From JACKII01 sp965202745 (GTDB taxonomy: Bacteria; Pseudomonadota; Alphaproteobacteria; Bin95), in assembly GCA_965202745.1 (NCBI GenBank), contig CBDBCB010000021.1, positions 124,001 through 188,000 of the forward strand: a stretch of 64,000 nucleotides of DNA, in the 5' to 3' direction. Numbering within the stretch: position 1 is the first letter of the stretch; the number at the start of each line of letters is the position of its first letter. A program made the translations under genes and the position numbers. The notes below the pieces were generated by a model that worked only from the letters and a program-made list of their open reading frames with translations, was not told the origin of the DNA and did not search any database. Of this stretch, positions 51,800 to 61,774 are shown one piece after another.

Positions 51800-54544
51800 A
51801 TGCAGCACGTATTTTTGGTAGACGGCTCCGGCTTCATCTTCCGCGCCTTTCATGCCCTGCCGCCGATGACGCGGAGCGACGGTACGCCGGTCAATGCCGT
51901 GTATGGCTTCTGCACCATGCTGATGCGACTGCTGGAAGACACGGATGCCGACCGAATCGCCGTGATCTTCGACACCAGCCGCAAGACCTTCCGCAGCGAC
52001 ATTTACCCGGAATACAAGGCGCACCGGCCGCCGCCGCCGGAAGACCTGGTGCCTCAGTTCGATCTGATCCGGGAGGCCACCCGCGCCTTCAACCTGCCGA
52101 GCATCGAACTGGCGGGCTTTGAGGCTGACGATCTGATCGCCACCTATGCGCGGCAGGCAGTGGAGGCAGGGGCCGACGTGACCGTCGTTTCCTCCGACAA
52201 GGATCTGATGCAGTTGGTGTCGGAAAAGGTCTCGTTGCTGGACCCGGTCAAGCTGCAAATCCAGAGCTTTGAGGCCGTTGTGGCCAAGTTCGGCGTCACG
52301 CCGGACAAGGTGGTGGACGTGCAGTCGCTGGCAGGTGACTTGACGGACAACGTACCGGGTGTGCCGGGCATTGGCGTCAAGACGGCGGCGCTGCTGATCA
52401 ATGAATATGGCGACCTGGAAACGCTCCTCTCCCACGCGGAGGAGATCAAGCAGAAGAAGCGGCGGGAAAACCTGATCGAGTTTGCGGACCAGGCGCGTAT
52501 CTCGCAGAAGCTGGTGCGTCTGGACCAGAACGCGCCGGTGCCGGAACCGCTGGGCAGTTTCACCGTCAAGCAACCGGATGCAGACACGCTTCTGGGCTTC
52601 CTGGAGGCGCAGGCATTCAAGTCGCTGACCGCAAAGGTAGAGGCCAATCTGGCGGCGGATGGTAAGGTCCGCAGCACGCCTGAACAGGCGGGCGTGGCTG
52701 CGGTAGAGACCACCTATGAGCTCGTCACCAGCCGGGAATCGCTGGATGCCTGGGTGGCGGAGGCCTATGAGATCGGCGTTTTGGCGATCGATACCGAAAC
52801 CAATTCGCTCAACGCGCATCAAGCCGAACTGGTTGGCATCTCCCTTTCCGCGTCGGAGGGCAGGGCTTGCTACATACCCATCGCCCACCGGAATGAGGCC
52901 GCCGGCGAGCTTTCGCTCGGTGACGGGGACAATGTACCGAACATGCCGCTCGGCGATGTGGTGGCGTCGTTGAAGGACGTGCTGCTGGATGCCTCCGTGC
53001 TGAAGGTCGGCCAGAACATCAAGTACGACATGGAAGTGCTGACCCGGCACGGCCTGGATATTGCGCCCGCCGATGACACGATGGTGCTGTCCTACGTGCT
53101 GGATGGCGGGCAGCATGGCCATGGCATGGACGAGCTTTCCAAGCTGTTCCTGGCGCATAAGACCATCAAATATTCGGAGGTCGCGGGGAAGGGCAAAGAC
53201 GCCATCACCTTCGACCGGGTGCCGCTCGACAAGGCCCTGGACTACGCTGCAGAGGATGCAGACGTCACTTTGCGGCTGTGGCGGAAGCTGAAACCCCGTC
53301 TGGCGCAGGAGCACATGGTCGGCGTTTACGAGGAGTTGGACCGGCCGTTGGTGCCGGTGCTGGCCGATATGGAACGGGTTGGCATGCTGGTGGACAAGGA
53401 CAAGCTGCGGGCGCTGTCCGCCGACTTTGCCGAACGCTTGCAGGTGCTGGAGAAGGATATTCACGGGCTTGTCGGCCGCGAGTTTAACGTGGGCTCGCCG
53501 AAGCAGTTGGGCGAAATCCTGTTCGATGAAATGAGCCTGCCGGGCGGAAAGAAATCCGGCAAGACCGGGGCTTGGGCGACGGGTGCGGAGGTGCTGGAGG
53601 ACCTGGCGGCGCAGGGCCATGACCTGCCGGCGCGCGTGCTGGATTGGCGGCAGCTTGCCAAGCTGAAAAGCACTTATACCGACAATCTGGTGAACGAGAT
53701 CAACCCGGAGACCGGGCGGATCCATACCTCGCTGGCACAGACGGTGGTCAATACCGGGCGGCTAAGCTCCAGCGATCCGAACCTTCAGAATATCCCGGTC
53801 CGGACGGAGGAAGGGCGCAAGATCCGCGAGACCTTCATCGCCGCGCCCGGCACCGTGCTGCTGTCGGCGGATTACAGCCAGATCGAGCTACGGCTGCTCG
53901 CCCATGTGGGCAAGATCGATGCGCTGGCCGATGCCTTTCACCAGGGGCTGGACATCCACGCGGTGACCGCCAGCGAAGTGTTCGGCATTCCGCTGGAAGG
54001 CATGGACCCGATGGAGCGCCGCAAGGCCAAGGCCATCAATTTCGGCATTATCTATGGCATTTCGGCTTTCGGCCTGGCGCGCAATATACGGGTGCCGCAG
54101 AGCGAGGCCAGGGACTTCATCAAGGCCTATTTCGAGCGCTATCCGGGTATCAAGGATTACATGGAACGGGCGAAGAAATTCGCGGGCGAGCATGGCTACG
54201 TCACCACGATCTTTGGCCGGAAATGCCATACGCCCGGCATTAACGACAAAAACGGTGCGCGCCGTTCTTTCCAGGAGCGCGTGGCGATCAACGCCCCGTT
54301 GCAGGGCTCGGCGGCGGACATCATCAAGCGGACGATGATCCGCCTGCCGGGGGCTTTGGCTGATGCGGGCCTGAGCGCACGGATGATGCTTCAGGTACAC
54401 GACGAACTGTTGTTCGAGGTGCCGGAGGATGAGGTCGACGCGACCAAGGCCGTCGTGCGCGACACGATGCAGGACGCGGCAACGCTCTCCGTGCCACTGG
54501 TGGTAGACACCGGCGTCGCGGCGAACTGGTCGGCGGCGCACTGA
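51800..54544 (+). CDS. polA: DNA polymerase I
   Basis: The 914-residue enzyme fills gaps in repair and Okazaki fragment processing. The first 300 residues form the 5'-3' exonuclease (VFLVDGSGFIFRAFHALPPM, FDTSRKTFRSDIYPEYKA). The middle has the 3'-5' proofreading exonuclease with its acidic residues (GVLAIDTETNSLNAH, VGQNIKYDMEVL). The polymerase domain has motif A DYSQIELRLLAHVG, motif B RRKAKAINFGIIYG and motif C QVHDELLFEVPED. A GGAGG site leads the ATG at 51800. Length is normal and the whole frame is clean. Confidence 0.97.
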   Translation: MQHVFLVDGSGFIFRAFHALPPMTRSDGTPVNAVYGFCTMLMRLLEDTDADRIAVIFDTSRKTFRSDIYPEYKAHRPPPPEDLVPQFDLIREATRAFNLPSIELAGFEADDLIATYARQAVEAGADVTVVSSDKDLMQLVSEKVSLLDPVKLQIQSFEAVVAKFGVTPDKVVDVQSLAGDLTDNVPGVPGIGVKTAALLINEYGDLETLLSHAEEIKQKKRRENLIEFADQARISQKLVRLDQNAPVPEPLGSFTVKQPDADTLLGFLEAQAFKSLTAKVEANLAADGKVRSTPEQAGVAAVETTYELVTSRESLDAWVAEAYEIGVLAIDTETNSLNAHQAELVGISLSASEGRACYIPIAHRNEAAGELSLGDGDNVPNMPLGDVVASLKDVLLDASVLKVGQNIKYDMEVLTRHGLDIAPADDTMVLSYVLDGGQHGHGMDELSKLFLAHKTIKYSEVAGKGKDAITFDRVPLDKALDYAAEDADVTLRLWRKLKPRLAQEHMVGVYEELDRPLVPVLADMERVGMLVDKDKLRALSADFAERLQVLEKDIHGLVGREFNVGSPKQLGEILFDEMSLPGGKKSGKTGAWATGAEVLEDLAAQGHDLPARVLDWRQLAKLKSTYTDNLVNEINPETGRIHTSLAQTVVNTGRLSSSDPNLQNIPVRTEEGRKIRETFIAAPGTVLLSADYSQIELRLLAHVGKIDALADAFHQGLDIHAVTASEVFGIPLEGMDPMERRKAKAINFGIIYGISAFGLARNIRVPQSEARDFIKAYFERYPGIKDYMERAKKFAGEHGYVTTIFGRKCHTPGINDKNGARRSFQERVAINAPLQGSAADIIKRTMIRLPGALADAGLSARMMLQVHDELLFEVPEDEVDATKAVVRDTMQDAATLSVPLVVDTGVAANWSAAH

Positions 54545-54587
54545 GCCTGCCGCTTTGCGGCCTCGCTATGATGGCAAGGGGGTAACG

Positions 54588-55826
54588 GTGGGGAACAAAT
54601 TGAATTGCCAGCAGGTGAAACTGGGCTCGATCTACTACGGCTGGGTGATCGTCTGGCTGTCGTTCGTTGTGGTGATGGCGTCCTATGGCCTGCTGTTCAG
54701 CTATGCCGTGTTCGTGCCGTCCTTTGCGGACGCGCTCTCACTGGACGCGGCTGCAGTGTCTGCCCCGTTTTCGATCTGTGTTGCGACCTATGCCATTCTG
54801 GGGTTGGTCACCGGGCGGATGACGGACCGTTGGGGGCCGCGGCCGGTCATGCTCTGCGGCGCGGTGCTGCTCGTGCTTGGCTTTATCGTGCTAAGCCAGG
54901 CAACGGCGCTTTGGCACCTTTTCCTAGGTATGAGTGTGCTGGTCGGCATGGGCATGAGCACGCCTTACATTCCCTCCAGCGCGACGGTTGTCCGCTGGTT
55001 CGTCGCCAGGCGTGGCAAGGCGCTGGCGATTGTGTCCATGGGTTCCGGCCTTTCCATTGTCTTTGTGCCGCCGGTTGCGTTGGAGCTGATCGGCTGGCTC
55101 GGCTGGCGGGGGGCGCTGTTGGCGCTGGGGCTGGTGTGCGGGGGCACCATGGCTCTTTGTGCGCTGGGTATTCGCCGTGATCCGGGCGGGTCTGCCACCG
55201 CAGCGGGGGGCGATGCCCTGCTGGATGACGAGCCGTTCTGGACCCTGCCGGAGGCGCGGCGCACCGCTGCCTTTTGGATCATGTGCGTGATCTACGCCCT
55301 TTCGTGGGGAGTCATGTTCTTTCCCTATGCGCATCTGGTGGCGATAGGCGTGGACATTGGGTTTACCCGCGCTGACGGTGTCGGTCTGTTGAGCGCCGCC
55401 GGCCTGGCGGGACTGGCAGGCCGCCCGGCCATTGGCTGGATTTTGGATAAGGCGGGACCGCGCGCGGGGCTACTTGCCATGCTGTCGGTGCAGGTTGTGG
55501 CCTTCTTTGTGTTCTCCCAATGGCAATCGCTGCGGATGCTCTACGTGGCCGCTGTCCTGTTTGGCATGGGGGCGAGCGCGGGGGTTACGATCTATCCGGC
55601 TGTTGTGGGTGGTACGTTCGGGCGGGCGCATGTGGGGGCGATAGCGGGCTTCGCCTTTGCCTTTACGTGCAGCGTTGGCAGTCTGGGCGTGTTCGGCGCA
55701 GGCTGGCTGCGGGACCATACCGGCAGCTACGATGCTGCCTTTTGGTGTGGCGGTTTTGCGAACCTAGCGGCGATCGCCCTGGCTATGGTATTGAAGCCGC
55801 CATCCAAATCTGTTGGCGCTGTCTGA
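54588..55826 (+). CDS. MFS transporter
   Basis: The 412-residue protein has twelve hydrophobic segments and the MFS signature between helices 2 and 3 (GLVTGRMTDRWGPRPVM). Its type, with YYGWVIVWLSFVVVMASYGLLFSYAVF at the start, is close to the oxalate/formate or monocarboxylate exchanger-like group. The substrate cannot be told from sequence. The GTG start at 54588 has an AGGGGG site upstream; the longer frame adds a poor N-terminus. It follows polA but with a gap of 43 bases. Confidence 0.85.
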   Translation: MGNKLNCQQVKLGSIYYGWVIVWLSFVVVMASYGLLFSYAVFVPSFADALSLDAAAVSAPFSICVATYAILGLVTGRMTDRWGPRPVMLCGAVLLVLGFIVLSQATALWHLFLGMSVLVGMGMSTPYIPSSATVVRWFVARRGKALAIVSMGSGLSIVFVPPVALELIGWLGWRGALLALGLVCGGTMALCALGIRRDPGGSATAAGGDALLDDEPFWTLPEARRTAAFWIMCVIYALSWGVMFFPYAHLVAIGVDIGFTRADGVGLLSAAGLAGLAGRPAIGWILDKAGPRAGLLAMLSVQVVAFFVFSQWQSLRMLYVAAVLFGMGASAGVTIYPAVVGGTFGRAHVGAIAGFAFAFTCSVGSLGVFGAGWLRDHTGSYDAAFWCGGFANLAAIALAMVLKPPSKSVGAV

Positions 55827-55898
55827 AGGCTTTCGTTCTGCCTAGCCTTTCGCCCCTAGTTGCGCCCCGTGCCGTCCGCTGAATAAGGTCTGTTTCGC

Positions 55899-58203
55899 AT
55901 GTCCGGTCCTCTGAAAATCGTTCCGCACGCCTCTCACTGGGGGTCTTTTCATGCGGTGGTGCGGGACGACCGGCTGATCCAGGCGCGGGCGCCCGCCAAT
56001 GACCCTGACCCGTCGCCGATGCTGGCCTCGATACCGGACATGGTGCATGGCAAGGTCCGCGTCGGCCGCCCTATGGTGCGTGAGAGCTGGCTGAAAAACC
56101 GGGACCGCAACCGCGGCGCGGACCGCTTCGTTGAGGTCCCCTGGGACGAGGCGCTGGACCTGGTGGCAGGCGAACTGGCCCGCGTGAAAACTGAGCACGG
56201 CAACGAGTCTATCTTCGCTGGCTCCTATGGCTGATCGAGCGCCGGGCGTTTCCACCATGCCAAGAGCCAGTTGCAGCGCTTCATGAACTGCTTTGGCGGT
56301 TTCACCGCGCAGAAGCACAATTACAGCTATGCCGCCGCGCTGGCCTTGCTGCCCCACATTGTGGGCACGATTGCGGAGAGCCAGGGGCCGGTAAGCTCGT
56401 TCGATGGCATTGCGCAGAACACCAAGGTCGCGCTGTCCTTCGGCGGCCTATCGATGAAGAACACCCAGGCGGATACCGGCGGTATCGCCGCGCACCACAC
56501 AGCGGAATGGCTGAAGCAGTGGGTCGAGAACGGCGTGCGGTTCGTGATCGTCAGCCCGATCCGGGATGACGTTCCGCCCTTCCTGGCGACCAGCGGTGCT
56601 GCGGAGTGGATACCGATACGCCCGAACACCGACACAGCCATGATGCTGGGCATTGCCCATGAAATCCTGGCGAATGGCTGGGAGGACGAGGCTTTCCTTG
56701 GCAAGTACACGGTCGGCGCTGCACCCTACCGCGCCTATGTGCTGGGCGAAAGCGACGGCGTGCCGAAGACGCCGGCCTGGGCCGAAGCCATTACCGGCGT
56801 TCCGGCGCAGCGCATCGCCGAACTGGCGCGGGAGATCACGGCGGAGTGTTCCATGCTGACGACCTCCTGGGCTTTGCAGCGCGCCGACCATGGCGAGCAG
56901 CCGTTCTGGATGCTGACCGCGCTGGCCTCGCTGGCGGGGCAGATCGGTCAGCCGGGCGGCGGGTTCGGCTTCGGCTATGGCAAGCACGGGCGCGCAGGGC
57001 CTACCGAGGCAAGGCGTGCCTTCACCGGCCCTGCCCATGGGCACGAACGCAACGGGCAGCTTCATTCCGGTGGCGCGCATCACCGACCTGCTGATGAATC
57101 CCGGCCAGGAATACGATTTCGACGGCGCGCGGCGGGTTTTCCCCGATACCCGCATGGTCTATTGGTGCGGGGGCAATCCGTTCCACCATCATCAGGACCT
57201 GAACAAGCTGGCAAAGGCCTTCCAGCAACCCGAATGCATTGTGGTGCATGAGCCGTTCTGGACCGCGACCGCCCGTCATGCGGATATCGTGCTGCCTGCC
57301 ACGACAACGCTGGAGCGGAACGACATCGGCGCGGGCGCGCGTGATCGCACCTGGAGCGCCATGCACCAGGCTATTCTGCCGGTGGAACTTTCCCGCAACG
57401 ACCACTCGATCTTTGCCGCGTTGAGCCAGCGATTGGGCATTGGTGAGGCGTTCACCGAGGGCCGGGACGAGATGGGCTGGGTCCGCTTTATCTATGAAAC
57501 AGCGGCGGAGAAGGCGAAGGCCCGCGGCATCGATATGCCGGATTTTGAAGGGTTCTGGGCATCCGGCGGCATTGAACTGCCGGCACCCACCAAGCCCTAC
57601 ACCATGTTTGAGGATTTCCGCATTGACCCGGCAGGCTCGCCGTTGGGTACGCCTACCGGCAAGATCGAGATATTCTCGGAGAAGATCGCTGACTTTGCCT
57701 ATGACGACTGCCCCGGCCACCCGGTCTGGTTGGAGCCGAAGGAATGGCTGGGCGACGTGAAGCAGGCGGCAGAGCATCCGCTGCACATGCTCTCCAACCA
57801 GCCGCGCACGCGTCTGCATGGCCAGAACGATCCGGTGGGAGCGAGCCTCGCCAGCTAAATCCGTGGGCGGGAGCCGGTCTGGCTGCACCCCGACGATGCG
57901 GCTGAGCGGGAGATCAAGGACGGTGAAATCGTCCGCGTGTTCAATGCACGTGGCGCAGTGCTGGCCGGCGCAGTGCTGACCGACCGGGTGATGCCGGGCG
58001 TCATCCAACTGGCGACCGGCGCGTGGTACGACCCCAGCGAGCCGGGCGGACTGGACAAGCACGGCAACCCCAACGTGCTGACCCGCGACGAGGGCACGTC
58101 CAAGCTGGGGCAGGGGCCATCCAGCCATTCGGCGCTGGTGCAGGTTAAGCGCTATTTCGGTAACCTGCCGCCGATCACGGCCTGGGGGCCGCCGGAGAAA
58201 TAG
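55899..58203 (+). pseudogene. Molybdopterin oxidoreductase (biotin sulfoxide/TMAO/DMSO reductase type), broken
   Basis: The gene codes for a BisC/TorA-type periplasmic or cytoplasmic reductase of about 760 residues. The first piece starts MSGPLKIVPHASHWGSFHAVV and includes the molybdenum ligand serine in AGSYG. A TGA at 56232-56234 stands where the family has Trp. The same frame continues SSAGRFHHAKSQLQRFMNCFGG. Near 56990-57005 the frame shifts, and a second frame continues with MGTNATGSFIPVARITDLLMN and MVYWCGGNPFHHHQDLNKL. A TAA at 57856-57858 follows GASLAS, then IRGREPVWLHPDDAAE continues to 58203. Three separate lesions make it nonfunctional. Confidence 0.88.
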
Positions 58204-58414
58204 GCGGAAATTCAGGCGGGCGGCGGATTTCCTATCCGGCTCCCGTCCTATTTTTACCCATATAACCGTTGTTGCGAGCTTGCCCGTTGTTAACAAGGGC
58301 TTGGCGGATCGGAATCTATGCATAGTATTGGTGTCTTTAATTGAAGACGGGCCGTGCTGCGGATTTGAGAAGCCGGGAAGTAGGCCAAAACGGTTAACAA
58401 TCGGGAGGTGCAAG

Positions 58415-59668
58415 ATGCTGCTCGCCATCCTGCTCCGCAAAGCAATACACGTTGGCCAACTGACCATTATCGATGCTCACGGGCGGAGCCATATGTTCGG
58501 CACTTCAGATGGCTCCACACCAATCACTGTCCGCTTGCATGATACCTCCCTGCATTGGAAGCTGGCGTTAAATCCCCGGCTGCGGATCGGCGAAGCGTTC
58601 ATGGATGGTGCGCTGACCATCGAAAGTGGCGGCGGTATCTATGAATTCCTCGATTTTCTCTCGCGCAACATTGGCCGCACGCCGGTTGATTTAGCCGACA
58701 AGCTGTTAACCATGTGGCGGCTCGCCAGCCGGCGGCTGGCGCAGGCAAATCCCATTCGCCGCTCCAGGCAGAACGTCGCCCATCACTACGACTTGTCGAG
58801 CGACCTGTATGACCTGTTCCTTGATTCGCGCAGGCAGTATTCGTGTGCCTATTTCGCAAGCCCGGACATGACGTTGGAGGAAGCGCAGCTTGCCAAGCTG
58901 AACCACATCGCGGCCAAACTGATGATCCAGCCGGGGCAGACCGTGCTGGACATCGGCTGCGGCTGGGGCGGTATGGCGATGCATCTGGTGGAAAATTTCG
59001 GTGCGCGGGTGACGGGTATCACCCTGTCGGAGGAGCAGCACGCCTATGCCGTGGCCAAGGCGGCGGAGCGCGGCCTGTCAGACAGGGTATCCTTTCATCT
59101 GCGCGACTACCGTCACGAGCAGGGTACTTATGACCGGGTCGTTTCGGTGGGCATGTTCGAGCATGTGGGCGTGCCGAACTATGATGCGTTTTTTCAGACG
59201 GTGCGTGACCGCCTGAAAAGCGACGGCGTTGCGCTGATCCACACGATAATTCAGATGAACGCGCCCCGCCCAACGAACCCGTGGCTCGCCAAGTACATTT
59301 TCCCAGGCGGTTATTGCCCGGCACCGTCGGAGGTGATGGAGCCGATAGAACGGCAGATGCTGTGGGTTAACGATATGGAGTCCCTGCGCCTGCACTATGC
59401 CGAGACGCTGCTGCATTGGCGCCGCGCATTCATGGCCCGGTGGGATGAAGCCAAGGCGCTGTATGACGAGCGGTTCTGCCGGATGTGGGAATTCTACCTG
59501 GCGGGGGCGGAGATGGGCTTCCGGGGAGACGGCCATATGGTGGCGCAAATTCAGTTGAGCCGGGACCAGCGGGTGGTGCCGTTGACCCGCGACTACCTTT
59601 ATCCCGCCCGCGACTCCGAAGCAGGGGCAGAAGAGGCGAAATCCTACCGGCCGCGCCGGGTCGCGTGA
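58415..59668 (+). CDS. cfa: Cyclopropane-fatty-acyl-phospholipid synthase
   Basis: The 417-residue enzyme adds a methylene bridge to unsaturated acyl chains of membrane lipids using SAM. Key parts are the N-terminal lipid domain (LRIGEAFMDGALTIESGGGIYEFLDF), then QNVAHHYDLSSDLYDLFLD, the SAM motif LDIGCGWGGMAMHLVENFG and the catalytic region MFEHVGVPNYDAFF. LAKYIFPGGYCPAPSEV with the conserved Cys and Glu positions is also seen. The ATG at 58415 follows a GGGAGG ribosome site; the longer frame has no support. CFA synthase hardens membranes in stress and stationary phase. Confidence 0.94.
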   Translation: MLLAILLRKAIHVGQLTIIDAHGRSHMFGTSDGSTPITVRLHDTSLHWKLALNPRLRIGEAFMDGALTIESGGGIYEFLDFLSRNIGRTPVDLADKLLTMWRLASRRLAQANPIRRSRQNVAHHYDLSSDLYDLFLDSRRQYSCAYFASPDMTLEEAQLAKLNHIAAKLMIQPGQTVLDIGCGWGGMAMHLVENFGARVTGITLSEEQHAYAVAKAAERGLSDRVSFHLRDYRHEQGTYDRVVSVGMFEHVGVPNYDAFFQTVRDRLKSDGVALIHTIIQMNAPRPTNPWLAKYIFPGGYCPAPSEVMEPIERQMLWVNDMESLRLHYAETLLHWRRAFMARWDEAKALYDERFCRMWEFYLAGAEMGFRGDGHMVAQIQLSRDQRVVPLTRDYLYPARDSEAGAEEAKSYRPRRVA

Positions 59669-59710
59669 TAGACAGGCGGCATACATTGCCTGCCAAGGGA
59701 GCCGCCACCC

Positions 59711-60832
59711 ATGCCTACCGCCTACAAGGATGCGCCAATCCCAGCGGGTATCCGCTCGCGCTTTGCTGATAACGGCAACGGTCTGACCATGCACTACCTG
59801 GAAGCTGGCTTTGAGGAGCCGGGCCGCCCGCTGGTCGTGCTGCTGCATGGCTTCCCGGAGCTGGCTTATAGCTGGCGCAAGGTGATGCCCGCGCTGGCGG
59901 AGGCTGGCTATTGGATCGTCGCGCCGGACCAGCGGGGCTATGGCCGGACGCTTGGCTGGAACCCCTCTTACGACGGCGACCTGGCCGAAAGCCTGGTGCA
60001 CAATCTGGTGCGCGATGTGATGGGCCTGATGCAGGCGCTGGGCCGGGCGGAAGCGCACGCCGTTGTCGGCCATGATTTCGGCGCGATGGTGGCGGCCTGG
60101 GCGGTCCTGCTGCGCCCGGATGTGTTCCGCCGCTGCTGCATCATGAGCGCGCCGTTCGCGGGGCCGCCCGCGCTAAACGCTTCGAAGCCTGCCAGGGATG
60201 TCCATGCCGACATGGTGGCGTTGGAGCGGCCGCGGAAGCACTATCAGTGGTACTATTCCACCCGCCTGGCGAACGAAGACATGTGGCGCGCGCCGCAGGG
60301 CCTGCATGACTTCCTGCGCGCCTATTTCCATCACAAGAGCGCCGATTGGCCGGGCAACAAGCCCTTCCGTCTGGTTGGTTGGACGGCGGATGAGTTGGCG
60401 AAGATGCCGACCTACTACGTCATGGACCTGGGCGAGAGCATGGCGGAGACGGTGGCGCACGAGATGCCGTCGGCGGCGCATATCGCAGCCTGCCAGTGGA
60501 TGCCGGAAGACGAGATGGCGGTTTTTGCTGCCGAGTATGGTCGCAATGGCTTCCGGGGCGGCCTGCAATGGTACCGGGCGCGCACCAGCGGCCTGTTTAC
60601 CGCAGAGCAGCAGGTGTTCAGCGGACGGACCATCGACGTGCCCTTCGCCTTCATCTCCGGCGCGAGCGATTGGGGCATCCAACAGTCGCCCGGCGCGCTG
60701 GAGAAGATGGAGCGCGAAGCCTGCACCGACGTGCGGGGCGTGCACCTGGTTGAGGGCGCGGGCCATTGGGTGCAGCAGGAGCAACCGGAAGCTGTGCTGA
60801 GCCATCTGCTGCCGTTCCTTGCCAGCGCCTGA
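59711..60832 (+). CDS. Alpha/beta hydrolase, epoxide hydrolase-like
   Basis: The 373-residue protein has the epoxide hydrolase pattern. HGFPELAYSWRKVMPAL includes the oxyanion HGFPE near residue 46. The nucleophile is Asp122 in VVGHDFGAM. A cap region carries tyrosines that activate the epoxide (HYQWYYSTR, QWYRARTSGL). The histidine of VEGAGHWVQQEQPEAV near 350 completes the charge relay. An Asp rather than Ser nucleophile separates it from lipases and marks the epoxide hydrolase or dehalogenase branch. It lies 42 bases after cfa. Confidence 0.9.
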   Translation: MPTAYKDAPIPAGIRSRFADNGNGLTMHYLEAGFEEPGRPLVVLLHGFPELAYSWRKVMPALAEAGYWIVAPDQRGYGRTLGWNPSYDGDLAESLVHNLVRDVMGLMQALGRAEAHAVVGHDFGAMVAAWAVLLRPDVFRRCCIMSAPFAGPPALNASKPARDVHADMVALERPRKHYQWYYSTRLANEDMWRAPQGLHDFLRAYFHHKSADWPGNKPFRLVGWTADELAKMPTYYVMDLGESMAETVAHEMPSAAHIAACQWMPEDEMAVFAAEYGRNGFRGGLQWYRARTSGLFTAEQQVFSGRTIDVPFAFISGASDWGIQQSPGALEKMEREACTDVRGVHLVEGAGHWVQQEQPEAVLSHLLPFLASA

Positions 60833-60847
60833 CCTGGCAAACGGCCC

Positions 60848-61774
60848 ATGAGCCTCACCAGATCCCTGGCGCAGAATGCGTCCGCCGCCGCTCTGCCGGC
60901 CGCTGCCGACCGGCCGAACCTGGCCATCCTGCTGGTGCTGTGCACGACGCTGCTGTTTGTCAGCATGGACGTCACCGCCAAGCTGCTGACCCAGACCGGC
61001 ATGACGCCGGAAGCCATCATTTCCATCCGGTTTGCCATGGTGGCGTCTGCGGTGCTGGGTGTGGTGATCTACCGCTGGAAGGAGAGGTCGCTTGCCACCA
61101 CCAAGCCGCGGCTGCACATCCTGCGGGGCGTTTTTCAGATCGGCGCGGCGACCTCCTTCGTCTATGGCGTCCGAACGTTGCCGCTGGAAACGGCGACGGC
61201 GATCTCCTTTGTTTCGCCCTTGCTCATAACGGCGCTGTCCGTGCCCTTTCTGGGGGAGAAAGTGGGTTGGCGGCGCTGGGCGGCGGTGCTGCTGGGCTTG
61301 TGCGGGGTGCTGATGATCCTGCGGCCCGGCACGCCGACCTTTGAATGGGCGATGCTGTTTCCGGTGATGGCGTCGACCTTCTGGGCCAGCACCATTATCA
61401 TTACCCGCGCCATGCGCTCCAGCGAGAAGGGGCTGACCGTGCTTGCCTGGTCGACCTTCTCCGGCTTTGCCGCGGTGCTACCCTTTGGCATTTCGGCCTT
61501 TGTCTGGCCAACCGGCGAGCAATGGCTGCTGCTGGTCGCGCTCGCCGCGTTTCATCTGATGGCCCAGTCTATCGTGATCCGCGCCTATATGCTGGCGTCG
61601 GCATCGGTTCTGGCACCGTTCAGCTATAGTTCGCTGGTTTGGGCGACACTGTTTGGGTTTATAATCTGGGGCTCGGTACCGGATCAAATGACCGTGGCTG
61701 GTGCGTTTGTTCTGGCCGGGGCCGGGCTCTATGTCTGGTACCGGGAGCGCAAGCTCGCGCGGCGTAGCAATTGA
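60848..61774 (+). CDS. DMT (EamA) family transporter
   Basis: The 308-residue protein has two five-helix EamA repeats: LVLCTTLLFVSMDVTAKLLTQTG opens the first and AMLFPVMASTFWASTIIITRAM opens the second. Such transporters export or import small metabolites such as amino acids or purines. It follows the epoxide hydrolase by 15 bases and runs into the next, broken DMT gene with its stop overlapping that start (TTGA). Both belong to the same superfamily, which suggests tandem duplication. Confidence 0.88.
   Translation: MSLTRSLAQNASAAALPAAADRPNLAILLVLCTTLLFVSMDVTAKLLTQTGMTPEAIISIRFAMVASAVLGVVIYRWKERSLATTKPRLHILRGVFQIGAATSFVYGVRTLPLETATAISFVSPLLITALSVPFLGEKVGWRRWAAVLLGLCGVLMILRPGTPTFEWAMLFPVMASTFWASTIIITRAMRSSEKGLTVLAWSTFSGFAAVLPFGISAFVWPTGEQWLLLVALAAFHLMAQSIVIRAYMLASASVLAPFSYSSLVWATLFGFIIWGSVPDQMTVAGAFVLAGAGLYVWYRERKLARRSN

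Noticed and set aside
51731..53725. 664-codon antisense frame across polA
   Set aside because: No start signal and no domain; polA is a well-supported gene on the other strand in the same DNA.
56232..56234. TGA next to the molybdenum ligand as a selenocysteine codon
   Set aside because: The family has Trp here, not Ser/Cys/Sec, and the ligand serine is already present one step before. The gene also has a frameshift and a TAA downstream, so a stop mutation is simpler.
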